DNA from: Hawksworthiomyces lignivorus
Taxonomy: Eukaryota; Ascomycota; Sordariomycetes; Ophiostomatales; Ophiostomataceae
Length of the DNA stretch: 64,000 nt
Reading direction: 5' to 3'
NCBI GenBank assembly: GCA_002917075.1
Contig: NTMA01000020.1
Location: 310,001-374,000 of the forward strand
The position numbers were made by a program, and so were the translations under genes. Of the stretch, positions 1 to 10,655 are shown one piece after another. Every line of letters begins with the position of its first letter. Within the stretch, counting starts at the first letter, position 1. Under the pieces are notes generated by a model. It did no database searches. It worked only from the letters and a program-made list of their open reading frames with translations, and had not been told where the DNA came from.

Positions 1-539
1 GTCCAGAAACCACTTAAAATTTGCTGATTTTCGCAGGTTTGTCCTGGCCACTCCGACCGATTTGGAGGCCAGCGTCATCCTCTCGATTGGCGGAGGACGT
101 CTCCTCTACAGATGTGGCATGACCCCGCGAACCATGGCCCCCAATGTCTAGTATTAGCCTGTGTTGCATCAGTGACTTTGATGAAGTCTTGTTTTTGAAG
201 TGTGTCTCCACGAAGTTGGATGTCGATCGCGTGCCGGGCTTGAATCGGCTGAACACGAGAACTCGACAGGGGCAGGAGACTGAGATCCTCGGTGTTTGGA
301 TAGCTGGTACGTCACGCACTAGATACAACAACAGATCATATACGGACCCACCGAGTATCTCGCAATGGAGGTGGAAAATGAGTACCATCACCATCGGTTC
401 GCCACAATATAAACATGTCTTCGAAGAGAGGTTGACCAGGGGATCAATCTGATCAAAGTGCGTTTATTCTGTTTGTTGTTTAGAAGACGGAGGCACATCT
501 AGTGCCTAAGCGCCGATGCTGACTCTCATTCGCGTGATA
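1..539. other. Left-edge stretch without a recognisable gene
   Basis: Open frames exist on both strands (126 codons on - at 14-394, 102 codons on + at 144-452), but neither shows a domain, a signal peptide or a composition I recognise, and they overlap each other. It may hold the promoter or the lost 5' end of the decayed zinc-finger gene that begins near 540. A gene cut by the window edge cannot be excluded. Confidence 0.4.
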
Positions 540-1876
540 GGAGCTTCTAAAAGAGCTGGAGAGCACAAAGACCACTTTGAAGGAGACCTAGTTTGACCTC
601 ACCACAAACGCGTGGCTCGAAGAGGACTCTAGCAGACGATTGAGGAAGGAAATAAGCTGCTTGAGAGCCAAAAGCAGCGGCCATTTCTTTCCATGTTGAT
701 CGATGCCGATGCGGATTGTTATGTGGTAGGTGCAGCGCTCGTCCAGAGAGACACAGCAGTTCCCTTCTAAAATGCACCCACTCGTCTGCTCTTGCTGATA
801 CCGATGGCGCCTAGTTTCGTGATGAGTTTATCACAAAGGGAGAAAAGGGCGGCTAGGAGGCAGCCGATGCCCTCTTGAATGCACTGCAGCAGTTTCTACG
901 TATGGAAACAAAGATCGATCCGAAAGGGGTGGACATTGTAGTGCGTGCCTTTGCGGCTGTGAATGAGTTGGGCGCTTCTCTCGTCCGTGACGGACGGTTG
1001 CCGAGCAAGGATGACCTCCGGCAGTTTGCTGTTGGCTTCAGCAGCCGCCAGCCTTTTTTCGACGTCGTTGACGTCGGGCGGGGCAAAGATGGGGCAGACG
1101 TGAAAGTTCGAGGTAACATGCTTCATGCACGTCTTTCTTGCTCGAGTCAGCGTACAGCTTTCTAATCTGTGGTGTTGCAGAAAGTACTAATTTTTATCTG
1201 GAGAGTTTCCGGTGCCAGCACCTTGTGCTCGCTTGCGTCCATGACGATGGTTATGCAGCCCATTTGGGCCAGTTCGTCGGAGACAAGAACGTTGCAGGGC
1301 GCATCACACTTGTGGGGGGAAAGCCCGTTTCCGGCACATATGCGGAGTCTTGGTTTGAAGACAACACAGTTTAGTTCCGTATTTAGGAAAGGCAAGTCGC
1401 ATGTGACTCGGTCGTCTCCGGTCCCATCGCCAGTAGCATCAGCGCAAGGACGGTCAGCCTAGGGCCAGGCTGGTGCATGGCCTATCGCAGAGGGTGCTAC
1501 GGATCGTGGCATCAGCCAGAGGCAGCCGACGACGCCTAGACCAGCCGAGTTGTGTGTGAAAACCCATCCCCAGGCGCAGTCAGAGAAATTCGGACCGGTC
1601 TTGAGAGACGAAACTGGGCGCCGGATCGACAGAGAGATATATGTGAACAAGTTCGTGATAGAAAGAACTAAGAAAGAGCATCTGTGCTATTATTTCTACC
1701 TCCGGGGCAAGTGTGAGTTAGAATGTAAGCGCAACCACGAGCGTCGCCCACTTACGGCGAAGGAATTCTATGCACTATGGAATGAAGCACGGCAGGGGCC
1801 TTGCCTTAAGGTCCAGAAAGGAAAAGATTGCATAGACCCAATGTGTGTCTATGGCCACGGGCAGGGGAATAAGTAA
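540..1876 (+). pseudogene. Decayed tandem CCCH zinc-finger protein gene (fungal DUF7923-type)
   Basis: The pieces line up in order with a fungal family that has an N-terminal coiled coil, a central domain (annotated, as I recall, DUF7923) and a C-terminal pair of CCCH fingers. Visible parts: a coiled-coil remnant (550-725), the strand RPFLSMLIDADADCYV (678-725), an intron at 726-814, FRDEFITKGEKGG (815-853), the central domain (857-1112), a second intron at 1113-1180, CQHLVLACVHDDGY in the next exon, then SLGLKTTQFSSVFRK, and two fingers with spacings C-x8-C-x3-C-x3-H and C-x8-C-x4-C-x3-H near 1685-1860. Lesions: in-frame TAG at 589-591, 854-856 and 1460-1462; a shift of frame near 630-650; another between about 1325 and 1355, where family-like sequence jumps frame. 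The introns keep phase, so this was once a normal spliced gene. The finger exon is the best preserved part. A short product of the last exon from ATG 1550 (108 codons) is possible but unproven. Confidence 0.72.
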
Positions 1877-2123
1877 AGCATCCATTAGTTTATTCTGTGT
1901 TCTGTTGCGCTAGGTTGCAGGTTCTCTGTGGCACGAAAGAAGCGAGGAAGAAATCTATGAACAAGAAAAGATATGTGAATGCTACAAGAAAAATCGCTTG
2001 TGACTTTTGAAAGTCTCATAATTGCAAGTCGCTAGAACTTCCAAAAAAAACCAAAAACCCAAAAGAGAAACGGTGAAAGAATACTGTTAGGAAATAAAAA
2101 CGTATGTCTGCTTATCTTCCCAG

Positions 2124-3419
2124 CTAAGCGTTCCAGCCTGGAACAGCATCCCGAAACTGACGAAGAACTTCATTTGGGTGCCGGTCGTAATCGACCGGCA
2201 CGGCATTGGCGACCTCGGGAGGGAACAGTCCCAATATCGCATAGGCCCTGTCGATACGAAGTGAGCACCGTGACCGATTTACTAAAACGTTGAGCATCCG
2301 GGTAGAAGTGAAATCCAGCGCGGGCTCCGCACCACCTGGCGTATTTTCCGGCAGCGGCCAAGATTTTGTCAAAACCAACAGGCTCAAATTCGGTCGTAGT
2401 TGCTGCCAGAGAGGTGGTTCCCAATTCTCGGCCTCACCCACGCTGTAGAGAATCCTAGCTATGGCCTGCAAAGCCGAGAGCCGGAACATTGACTGTTCAT
2501 AGTATACCACTGACGTGTCGGGAGACACTGCCAGCTCCTGGATGATCCACAGCCGCCGCCAATACCTCTCTAGAAACATAAAAGCCATCTGCACGGTCAT
2601 TTCGTGACGAAGTTCCTCTGTACCAAATTCGAGGCCGTCTGGATTGTTCAAGTCCACCAAAAGGACAAAGAGGGCTTGAAACGCTCTCTGAAGTCGACTA
2701 CTCCGTCCCTCGTCCGCCTCCGAGTTCTGCGTACGGACGCCAAGGAGCTCTTCCAGACCTGATCTTCCGAACATCACAAAAAAGGCATTGCACACAGTGA
2801 GTGGCCGTCCCAGAGTGGACGTTGCTTCGGCTCCAAAGGTCGAGTGGTCTTTCGCCCAAATGTGGACCGCTGATGCATTCCCGAAGATGAACCTCGTCAG
2901 CAGCACATGAGCATTTCGGTCGGCCACATTGTGCATGTCGATGCAGAGGGCATCTGCCCAGAACTTGAGGCCGCCACAGTCATAGTCATGCAGTCTCCGT
3001 CGGAGAACACGAAGGGCAGAGTCGAGATTTGCATTCACAAGAATGGCAATGCTGTTCAAGATGACAGTCCTTTTCTCACCTCCGTGGTCTCCCCACGCAT
3101 AGCTCAGAGCGACGTAGTCGCCCCACGTGAATCTTGCTCGACTGCGCTGGACCACGCTCCGGGGTGTAGCCGCATTCACTTGGAACTGCCTGCTCCAGGC
3201 GCCAGCGAGCCGTCTGCTGTCCAACCCGGCATTCTCTGCGCGAAATGTCATATATTCAGGCCTCCAGTCGTTGAGAGAGACGTAGTGGAGAGCTAGCCGC
3301 AGCGGCTCGTGGACGCCGCCAGGTGGATTTTCGAAAGAGAGCAGACGGACTTCTCCATTGGGGATGTCAAGGGGGAGGTATGCCACAGAATGCCCGTGTA
3401 GCACGCTATTGGTAGGCAT
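2124..3419 (-). CDS. HET-domain protein, short form
   Basis: An intronless frame of 431 residues from ATG 3419; a longer reading would need a TTG start. HET (heterokaryon incompatibility) domain hallmarks are present: YVALSYAWGD at residues 102-111, an LN-x-I-x-V-x-x-NL strand, FWADALCID at about 153-161, YWRRLWIIQELA near residue 290, and the late block DRAYAILGLF. HET proteins act in non-self recognition and regulated cell death in filamentous fungi; the target of this one cannot be read from sequence. Oddities: Met replaces the usual Gln just after CID (M162), about 40 extra residues precede the ALSY strand, and the protein stops right after the DRAYAILGL block where relatives usually run on for about 200 residues. 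The DNA beyond the stop is AT-rich and shows no continuation. It ends tail-to-tail with the decayed zinc-finger gene. It may be functional but short, or a truncated copy. Confidence 0.85.
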   Translation of the reverse strand: MPTNSVLHGHSVAYLPLDIPNGEVRLLSFENPPGGVHEPLRLALHYVSLNDWRPEYMTFRAENAGLDSRRLAGAWSRQFQVNAATPRSVVQRSRARFTWGDYVALSYAWGDHGGEKRTVILNSIAILVNANLDSALRVLRRRLHDYDCGGLKFWADALCIDMHNVADRNAHVLLTRFIFGNASAVHIWAKDHSTFGAEATSTLGRPLTVCNAFFVMFGRSGLEELLGVRTQNSEADEGRSSRLQRAFQALFVLLVDLNNPDGLEFGTEELRHEMTVQMAFMFLERYWRRLWIIQELAVSPDTSVVYYEQSMFRLSALQAIARILYSVGEAENWEPPLWQQLRPNLSLLVLTKSWPLPENTPGGAEPALDFTSTRMLNVLVNRSRCSLRIDRAYAILGLFPPEVANAVPVDYDRHPNEVLRQFRDAVPGWNA

Positions 3420-4241
3420 TGTGGGCAACTGTCAGATTTTGCGAGCAGAGCTAGACGTCACTGGCTCAGGCCGTGCTTCGCGCAGGGCTCTAATATCTAG
3501 GGAGTTTGAAAAGGCCCGGGACCAAGACTGCGCCGGCTTTGTTTGAAGTGCCTGAACATAATGATGTGTTGTGCCATGATGGGAGTCGAAAATTCAAATC
3601 AAAATATCAACATCAACAACATTATCAACAACGCACAATGGCATAGATTGTTCTTTCTCTATTGTGCTTTGCTCTACAGCTCAAGCGCTGAGATCACGGG
3701 TTGGCCTTTCCCTGCTAACTTGTCACTATGTTTGAGGAGTTGCCCGATTTGGCCATGTTTGAAAATTCGATCTAGGAGGTTTCCCAAGGAAGGAACAGAC
3801 CAGCTCATTATTTTCGTTCTTTCCATGGCAAGGGATCCAGGTGACCTGAGTAGAGATCTTGCTTAGACGAGGATATCGTGCTGCAAATCTGGAATACGCA
3901 CACGAAGTATTTGTAAGATACCGATTAGATTGCAACTATTCCCAAAAACCTTAATCTATGTAAATTATCTTTAAAGCGATTGAAACCAAGCAAATCTTCG
4001 AAATACTCTTGGAACAGGAAATCATACATCTATCAGACAAAAGAAAATGGGTATAACCAACGACTCTGTGGAGGGGGGTCCGCAGCTGTTCCATATCCTC
4101 GAAAAACGTTCTCTTAATGTAGCAAAGAATGATTCTTTCTTTGCCTACTCCATTTGTCGACTATTGATTCCTCCACTCTCCCACCTCCGCCATCTCGTCT
4201 CCTAGCCTGCACCTCGACATCAGCCGTGAACCTTGCGGACT
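3420..4241. other. Intergenic, no gene seen
   Basis: This lies between the 5' end of the HET gene and the 3' end of the RTA1-like gene. It is AT-rich, and the open frames in it (for example 107 codons at 3543-3866) have low-complexity starts and no family resemblance. It probably holds the HET gene promoter and the 3' UTR of the RTA1-like gene. Confidence 0.5.
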
Positions 4242-5368
4242 CTAGGCGGCTTCCGGGTCTTCTTTGTTGTGCGGCCGGCTCAAGCTGCTGCCCTGGACCT
4301 GGGCCTGCTCCTGCCCCTGCTGCTGCTCCCAGAAGGCCGTCTTCTTGTCGCGGCCGGTGAGCATGCCGTAGATGTCAAAGGGGTCGAAGAGCGTGGCCAA
4401 AAAGTTGCGCTCCTCCTTGTAGCCGGGGCCCGTGATCTCGGTGATGCCGTCGCGGGCCAGGTACACCTTGGTGGACTGGGGCAGGTAGCGGCGTGGGTGG
4501 CGGGCGTTGATGAGCCACGTGTTGCACAGCATCAGGGTGGCCTCGAAGAAGTAGAAGAACCACTCGTAGCGCAGGATGGGGCTGAATGTATTGGGGTCGG
4601 TGCCCGCCGTGACGTGCAGGTCGGCCGCGCTAAAGTACTCGACGACGCGGTAGATGGTGCGGGTCAGCAGCAGCAGCTCGCTGGTGTAGAGCGTGGCGAG
4701 CGCATTGGTCAGGTTGCGGTTGCGGATGCCGGCGGCGCGCGTGCGGCGGTGGAAGACGACGGCCAGCAGCAAAAACAGCGTCACGACAACGATCTGCAGC
4801 AGCAGCGCCGCCTTGAGCAAGGCGCGCCCCGTGGCCTGCCGGCTCTCGGGGAGCGTCTGGTTGGCGCTGTAGGCGGCGCCGTTGGCGTTGAGGGCCTCGA
4901 CCACGGACGAGATGGCGGCAAAGGTGGTCAGCACGCGGCCCGGGTGCATGGGCGACAGGTGCGGCACGTAGTACAGGATGCGGCCCAGCACCACGTAGTT
5001 GGCGAGCTCCATGATGGGCGGCGCCGCGTAGATCAGGCACACGCTGGCAATGTAGAGCGGGATGTTGCCAAAATCAAAGGCGTTGACCTCCCGCACCACG
5101 AACCCGGCCGTGAAGAGCGTGCAGCAGAAGACGTACAGACCGCTCAGCCGCCAGCTCTTGTAATGGAAGCACTGCCAGGTGTGGATCAGGCCCGAGGCCA
5201 GAAAGAAGGTGGCGAAGAAGACCGGCGCCCCCTTATTCGGCGCGTAGATGTAGATGCTGCCATCCACTACACAAAAAAAAAATCGGTCAGAGGAAGGGGA
5301 TTTCTATGCTTGTGTAGAAGCTATATGGGCCTCTGCATGAAGAACATACCATATTTTCCGTCCTCCAT
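4242..5368 (-). CDS. RTA1-like seven-helix membrane protein
   Basis: Two exons: 5368-5350 (19 nt, encoding MEDGKY plus one base) and 5266-4242, joined across an 83-bp intron (gtatgt...gtag), giving 347 residues. The joined start MEDGKYVDGSIYIYAPNK is typical of the RTA1/RTM1 (lipid-translocating exporter-like) family, which confirms the splice. About seven hydrophobic segments follow, with charged or polar loops such as FHRRTRAAGIRNRN and RYEWFFYFFEA. The C-terminal tail is Gln-rich and cytosolic by analogy. Family members are plasma or internal membrane proteins linked to resistance to lipid-active drugs and sphingoid bases; the substrate here is unknown. Downstream of an apparent accessory stretch, it reads in the same direction as the HET gene. 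Confidence 0.88.
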
Positions 5369-8300
5369 CTTGAGCAGCGAGTAAAAATACCGCTTGAGGC
5401 TCGACTTATTGGGGTGACGTAAGTTGCGCGGAATACCACTATAGAGCGTATGCTGCTACAGGAAACTGCTGTGAGTGATGCGTTTGGCCAAGAGATAGTT
5501 GACGCGTACCGTATAATGAAGATGTAAAGAGAATTGCTTGAACAGTGGACTGCATCACACATCTCAACTAGAAATCGGAATGGAAGCAGCCTTGGACATA
5601 TTTATACAACATCTGCATCTTCTGTATGTACATGTAGGGCTTTGATATAAAACTGCCAATTTGTTGCCCTGGTGCGAAATACGAAACATAAAATGCACTC
5701 TGTCATTGATTTCTGGAACAAAACGCACGACAGCCATGATGAAATTGCGTGGCCAAAAAGGGAATCTTGCCGCGACGTCGAAGATGGGCTCCACTACAAG
5801 TAATGCGAAATACGACAGCCTTGGCTTCAAGCAAGCTAAGCAAATGAGGAAAAAGGAAAACAGAAACCACACAAAGGAGAACAAAACGGCACATGACATC
5901 CTCCCCGCCGCATATTACCTGGAAGATTCCTGAGCCGGACCGTGGCTGTCTTGGCCCAATTGCCTTGCTCGCGTTGCGCCGTCTTACTAGCTAGGCTCCT
6001 AGGCAGCAGAGTAACCTGTTTCTGGTGGAATGTAGCGCCGCAAATAAGTGGCCGTGCCCTGGACAGAGGTCATGATACACCCGGCGGAGAAGAAAGACCA
6101 CACTCTCCTGCGGCGAACAATACTGGTAAGGCGGAGTTGCTTGTTGGGTTGGTTAGGCCAGAAACGGTCGTTTGGTGCGCTGCTGACAGAAGACGATTGG
6201 TGGGCCAGCTCTCCGTAATCAAGCCGTAAAAGACTGACCTAATGCGATTGGCCAGCCTAGACGGACTGGTTCTCTTGGCTTGGGAAGCTTTGCTCCTGGC
6301 ACGCTATAATATGGGATCTCATTTGCCTCTGCCTCATTTTGGAGCATCGTCGCATATCACCCCATTAGACACCGAGAAGCAGGATTGTGGCTTTGAGAGA
6401 GCTGAGCCACCGTTGTTCTGGCCTACTTGCGCAAATTTACGCATATTTTACGCACAAAGTCATAGAGACCCTTTCTTGAGTTAAGAGAAGATGGTGTAAA
6501 TTGGTATCACGCAGAAGGACGCTTCTTGGCTTTTAATGTAGCCCTAGCAGTGAGCCTTTCAATCCGCCTTGGTCGTTTCCCGGCCACTGTAAAAGAAACA
6601 GAACTGGGCAGTCGCCACGCGACATTGAAGAATTTGCTGGTGCACAGCGCAACAGTCTTTCTGACAAGCAGAGGGATCTCGAAGAGCAAAATTTTCCTGT
6701 GGCTTTGTCCCCGAGAAGATGGCTACGAGGTCGGTGATGCACATGGCGTCTGCGTAGTGGTTCAGAAGGGTCTTCAGGTTTCTTTGCCCAGCAAATTAGA
6801 CTCTCCGCCCTATCTCTCACTGCCGTCTACTGCTTGTGGGTAGTAGCATATATTGGATTCTGCAGGATATTACTTGTTCCTTTTGGTCACAATCCAGAAG
6901 CTTCTGCTTTCACGCAGTTCGAGTATGAGACTGTCAAAAATGCTATATATCTCCCAGCTCGCCCTACATGTGTATGAGCCTTTTGACTGTCAGTGAAGGC
7001 TCACTAAATAATACACTGTCCACGGCATTTAACAAATTCGCTAGGGCCATAGGTCGTTAAATGTCTTCCGGATTAACAAAGCGGTTTTGCATCGTCCTCA
7101 AGTATTGCAAAAATTATGTGTTTAACCCGCATACTTTGAGGAACCGCCATTCTAGTCCTCGCTGAATCGACTGTCTGTCTCGCACTGTCCTGTCTAAAAC
7201 GAAATACTTCAAGCTTGAAGGTTCATTGAGTCTGGGCCTAGATATCTTTTCCAACATCTCTATTGGCCGTAGCCAACTACAGAGGCTAGTTGAAATGGAC
7301 TTTGCTTCCTCTGTACCAAACGCTCTCCTTTCGTATAGATTGCCTTGCAGGGTCTCGAGAAACGTAGAACGATTTCAGCAAAATGGCCTACATATAAACT
7401 GGATGGATTCGGAATTGTGCTAATAAGCATCTAGAGGAGAATACTACTAATCCTCTAATCTTAGATCGCTATCTGGGTAGCGCTAATTTTAACTTGCCCA
7501 TGCATCTTCATGCAAGACTAACATGGATGGCATTGAGTGAATAATGTCGCTATTCTGCGCACGGCACAGAATTCTCCTGCCAAAGATGTTTACTGTCTTG
7601 CTTGCAATTCGCTTATATCTATCCGAGATCTAAAAAGACCTATCATGATCTTGTGTAGCTGCCTTGACGGTGGAGGGAATCGATGAGTTTTTGCTGGTGC
7701 TGTACGGCTTGATAAAAGGCTTTCCATTTATCGGCGCGAACTTGTCTCCTACCTTGATGGCGTAGATAACTATTCCCCAAGGCCATGGTGAAGGAAAAGT
7801 CAAGAATTCGCCTTGGTAAATGTCAAGCAATCTCAAGGAAAGACATCACCGCAAATGGAGCAAGACTGGTGCAGGAGCGCGATGTGTTGCGGTGTTGGGG
7901 GCCAGACAGATATTTGTCGAGAACTAGATGTAAGCCCCAGGGGCGCAGTGCTTGAAAAACAACAAAAGCGGAAATACCCTTTGTCCATCGCTCGGGCGGC
8001 CCTATGGGCATTGGCTAGTCTTGCAGCGGATCTTACTTCGTCTTCGTACTCGTATTCGTGCCGAGCACTATAGAGAGGAAACAATACCCAAATGGTCAGT
8101 CCAGAGGCTAGAAGCACGATGGCAGAGGGCTCACGTTATGTATAACATGCGTGTAAGCCCAAGTGTGGGCATAAGAGATAAAGGACTAGAAAGAAAACAA
8201 TTGCAACCTTGTTGCGCGTTCCCTGCGTTGTATTGAATTCGGGGTTTTTGTGGCCTGTAAATAGAAAAACTCACTTGTCGTGACTCCTGGTCTGTGGCCG

Positions 8301-8489
8301 TAAGCCCTTATATATCGTCGTCTACCCATGCTCGTAAGGTGATATTCTCTACTGCTGGAAGTTTTTGGTCTCTTCCCTTCCGAGAATTTGCAAAACCTCG
8401 CATATTCAATTGCGAGTCGACGCTTTTGGCAGAGCGAGGCTCTAGGTTTACGCCCGCCCCATTGCATTAGTCGGCGGCAACCACGAAGA
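5369..8489. other. 3.1-kb intergenic stretch, no convincing gene
   Basis: It separates two divergently transcribed membrane-protein genes, so both promoters lie at its ends; TATATAT at about 8309-8315 is a possible TATA element 175-180 bases before the DUF3176 start. Open frames are short and overlap on opposite strands. Minus-strand frames at 7630-7836 and 7833-8117 look slightly protein-like (one begins with a hydrophobic stretch, then a charged helix) but cannot be joined into a known family. I see no transposon ends. Confidence 0.45.
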
Positions 8490-10655
8490 ATGTCCACGGC
8501 TGTCGCTAGAAACCAAAATGTTGCCAGCGGAGAGAACGGAGCCCATGTCGCGCTGATGGGACAGGAAAGAGCAGACGAGAACGGCAGCGACGCTCAAATT
8601 GACAGCGAGAAGAAGCAACAAACGCAGACTCCCTTAGCCGAAACCAATCCACCTATAAATCAAGACCTAGACTCTCGAGATATCCGTGGACGTGGCCGTC
8701 ATGACAATAGCTGGCTGCGCACCCTCTCTCTCTGGAAGTGGGAAGCGGTTTCCTGTGTGCTAGCAGCAGCCGCTCTGCTCGCCATAGTGGGCACGGCCTA
8801 CCCATACCAGGGAAAGCCGAGCCCTCAATGGCCAAGTGTAGTGTCCATCAACACCCTCTTATCTATTTACACTTTGGTGCTTGACTCCAGCATAGCCATT
8901 ATCCTAGGCTCGAGCATAAGTCAGCTCCAGTGGGTGTGGTTTGCTAATTCGCAGAGATCGCTTGCCGACGTCGCACGGTATAGCGCAGCACAGGGCGGCG
9001 CGTGGGGTTCGCTGCGATGGCTGCAAACACATCGGCTTCGCCAGCCGCTGATGGCCGTGGCTGCCGCTGTCACGCTGCTCGCCCTCTTCATTGACCCTTT
9101 CACTCAGCAGATTGTCTCCTACGTCGACTGCAGCAGCATCGTAGCCGCCGGTGCCGCCCGTCTGCCTCGGACAAACTACTTCAAGGGCCACGGAATACTA
9201 TTCGATGCTATCCCAAATGGAGAGCCTTCCGGTGTCACGATCGAAGCGGCGCTGCAAGTGGCTGTAAAAGCCGGCCTCTTCCAATCGCCGTACACGGTCC
9301 AGGCAGAATGTTCCAGTGGCAATTGCACCTTCTCTCAGACGTATACAACAGTCGGCTACTGCAGCAAATGCGAAGACATATCAGACGGCATTCGAATCGT
9401 CAACGAGACGTGCTATCTGACGAGCAGCGCCGACGACACCTCCCGGGTAGGGCCCTGTTCGGGAAACATAACCGCAGCTGATATTACTACGCAGCTGCCA
9501 ACTAGCACGTCCATCACCTCGGACGGAGAGACGCTGAATTTTTCCGTCACATGGAACGACGGGCCGAGCGGAAATCTCACCCCGAATGTAGCCGGTATGC
9601 AAATGATTGATCCAGGCCTGCCAGGCATTCGCAGCTACGGCTACTACTGGACCCAGGTCTTGATCGGAAAATCGAGATATTCGGTCGAGGGCATCAGCCC
9701 GGATGGATCCGGCCCCATCACTGGATGCAGCGGCAACGCGTCCGCCGAGTCGTGGGCCTGCAGAGGGTACGGCGCGGCGCAGTGCACGCTCCAGCCCTGC
9801 GTCAGGGAGTACAGCGCATCCGTAGTCGCCGGGCAGCTCCGAGAAAACTTGACTGACAGCACCGACCCGTTCGCCACGTGGGGCTTCGGCGACGAGACGG
9901 GCGGCAGCCCCGGGACGATGGCGCTGCTGGACACGCACTGCACGACGGCGGACGAGAACGCGCAGCTGGCCGCGCAGGGCTACACGCTCAACACAACCCG
10001 CTGGCTGGCATACAACGTGTCGGAAGGCTACCATACCGCACCCGCCGCCGCCGCCTATGCGCGGTGCATCTTCGCCATCGACTACCTCTTCGTCCTCGAC
10101 CTGTACAACCTGTACCTCGAAGATCTGCTCAGCGGCACCATCACGGCCAACGTCTTCAACGACGCCGGCATCGTCTCGTTCACCGACGGCCCCGAGCCGC
10201 TGCAGGCCATGTACAACATCGGCAGCTTCAGCTACGAGCGCGTGCAGGACATATTCGCCAACATCTCCAACTCGATGACGACCTACATGCGCAGCGCCGG
10301 CGTCGAAGGCGCCAGCAGCCCCGCCACCGGCGACGTGCACCACTACGCCACCTGCCTCAGCGTGCAGTGGGCGTGGCTGTCGCTTCCGGCTGCGCTCGTC
10401 CTCTTTGCAGTCACCGTGTTCTGCGCCACGGTGGCAGTAAGCAGGACCCAGCCGGCCTGGAGAGACTCGCCGCTGGCTCTGGTGTTCCACGGACCGTGGA
10501 CTGCACGCAATGGCGAGGGACTGGACGGCCTCACGGCGGCGCAGATGGCGAAGCTGAACACGAGTGAGGGTATGGAGGAGGTCGCTAAGGAAGTTGCTGT
10601 AAGGCTTGGTGGAGACTACACCTATGCTCAGCTAGAAGTGGTAACAAACAATTAG
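8490..10655 (+). CDS. DUF3176-type multi-pass membrane protein
   Basis: A single exon of 721 residues from ATG 8490; the frame is open upstream, but the only extra start is TTG at 8388. A polar N-terminal tail of about 70 residues leads into WKWEAVSCVLAAAALL and helix 1, then SPQWPSVVSINTLLSI, SQLQWVWFANSQRSLADV and WGSLRWL, the order seen in the fungal DUF3176 family. A third helix (LMAVAAAVTLLALFI) precedes a long non-cytosolic region rich in Cys and N-glycosylation sequons. A last helix (WAWLSLPAALVLFAVTVFC) and a short tail close the protein. The function of the family is unknown. Such genes are often multi-copy and variable among fungi, which fits the accessory look of this part of the window. 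Its GC content is well above the flanking DNA, as expected of a real coding exon. Confidence 0.87.
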   Translation: MSTAVARNQNVASGENGAHVALMGQERADENGSDAQIDSEKKQQTQTPLAETNPPINQDLDSRDIRGRGRHDNSWLRTLSLWKWEAVSCVLAAAALLAIVGTAYPYQGKPSPQWPSVVSINTLLSIYTLVLDSSIAIILGSSISQLQWVWFANSQRSLADVARYSAAQGGAWGSLRWLQTHRLRQPLMAVAAAVTLLALFIDPFTQQIVSYVDCSSIVAAGAARLPRTNYFKGHGILFDAIPNGEPSGVTIEAALQVAVKAGLFQSPYTVQAECSSGNCTFSQTYTTVGYCSKCEDISDGIRIVNETCYLTSSADDTSRVGPCSGNITAADITTQLPTSTSITSDGETLNFSVTWNDGPSGNLTPNVAGMQMIDPGLPGIRSYGYYWTQVLIGKSRYSVEGISPDGSGPITGCSGNASAESWACRGYGAAQCTLQPCVREYSASVVAGQLRENLTDSTDPFATWGFGDETGGSPGTMALLDTHCTTADENAQLAAQGYTLNTTRWLAYNVSEGYHTAPAAAAYARCIFAIDYLFVLDLYNLYLEDLLSGTITANVFNDAGIVSFTDGPEPLQAMYNIGSFSYERVQDIFANISNSMTTYMRSAGVEGASSPATGDVHHYATCLSVQWAWLSLPAALVLFAVTVFCATVAVSRTQPAWRDSPLALVFHGPWTARNGEGLDGLTAAQMAKLNTSEGMEEVAKEVAVRLGGDYTYAQLEVVTNN

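Noticed and set aside
4233..5384. 383-codon plus-strand frame
   Set aside because: It is the antisense shadow of the RTA1-like gene; composition is Ala/Gly/Arg/Val/Gln-rich with no domain, as GC-rich third positions create.
7630..8117. Two minus-strand frames, one with a hydrophobic start
   Set aside because: They looked slightly protein-like, but no join with splice signals gives a known domain.
9381..10490. 369-codon minus-strand frame
   Set aside because: Antisense shadow of the DUF3176 gene, low complexity, no family signal.
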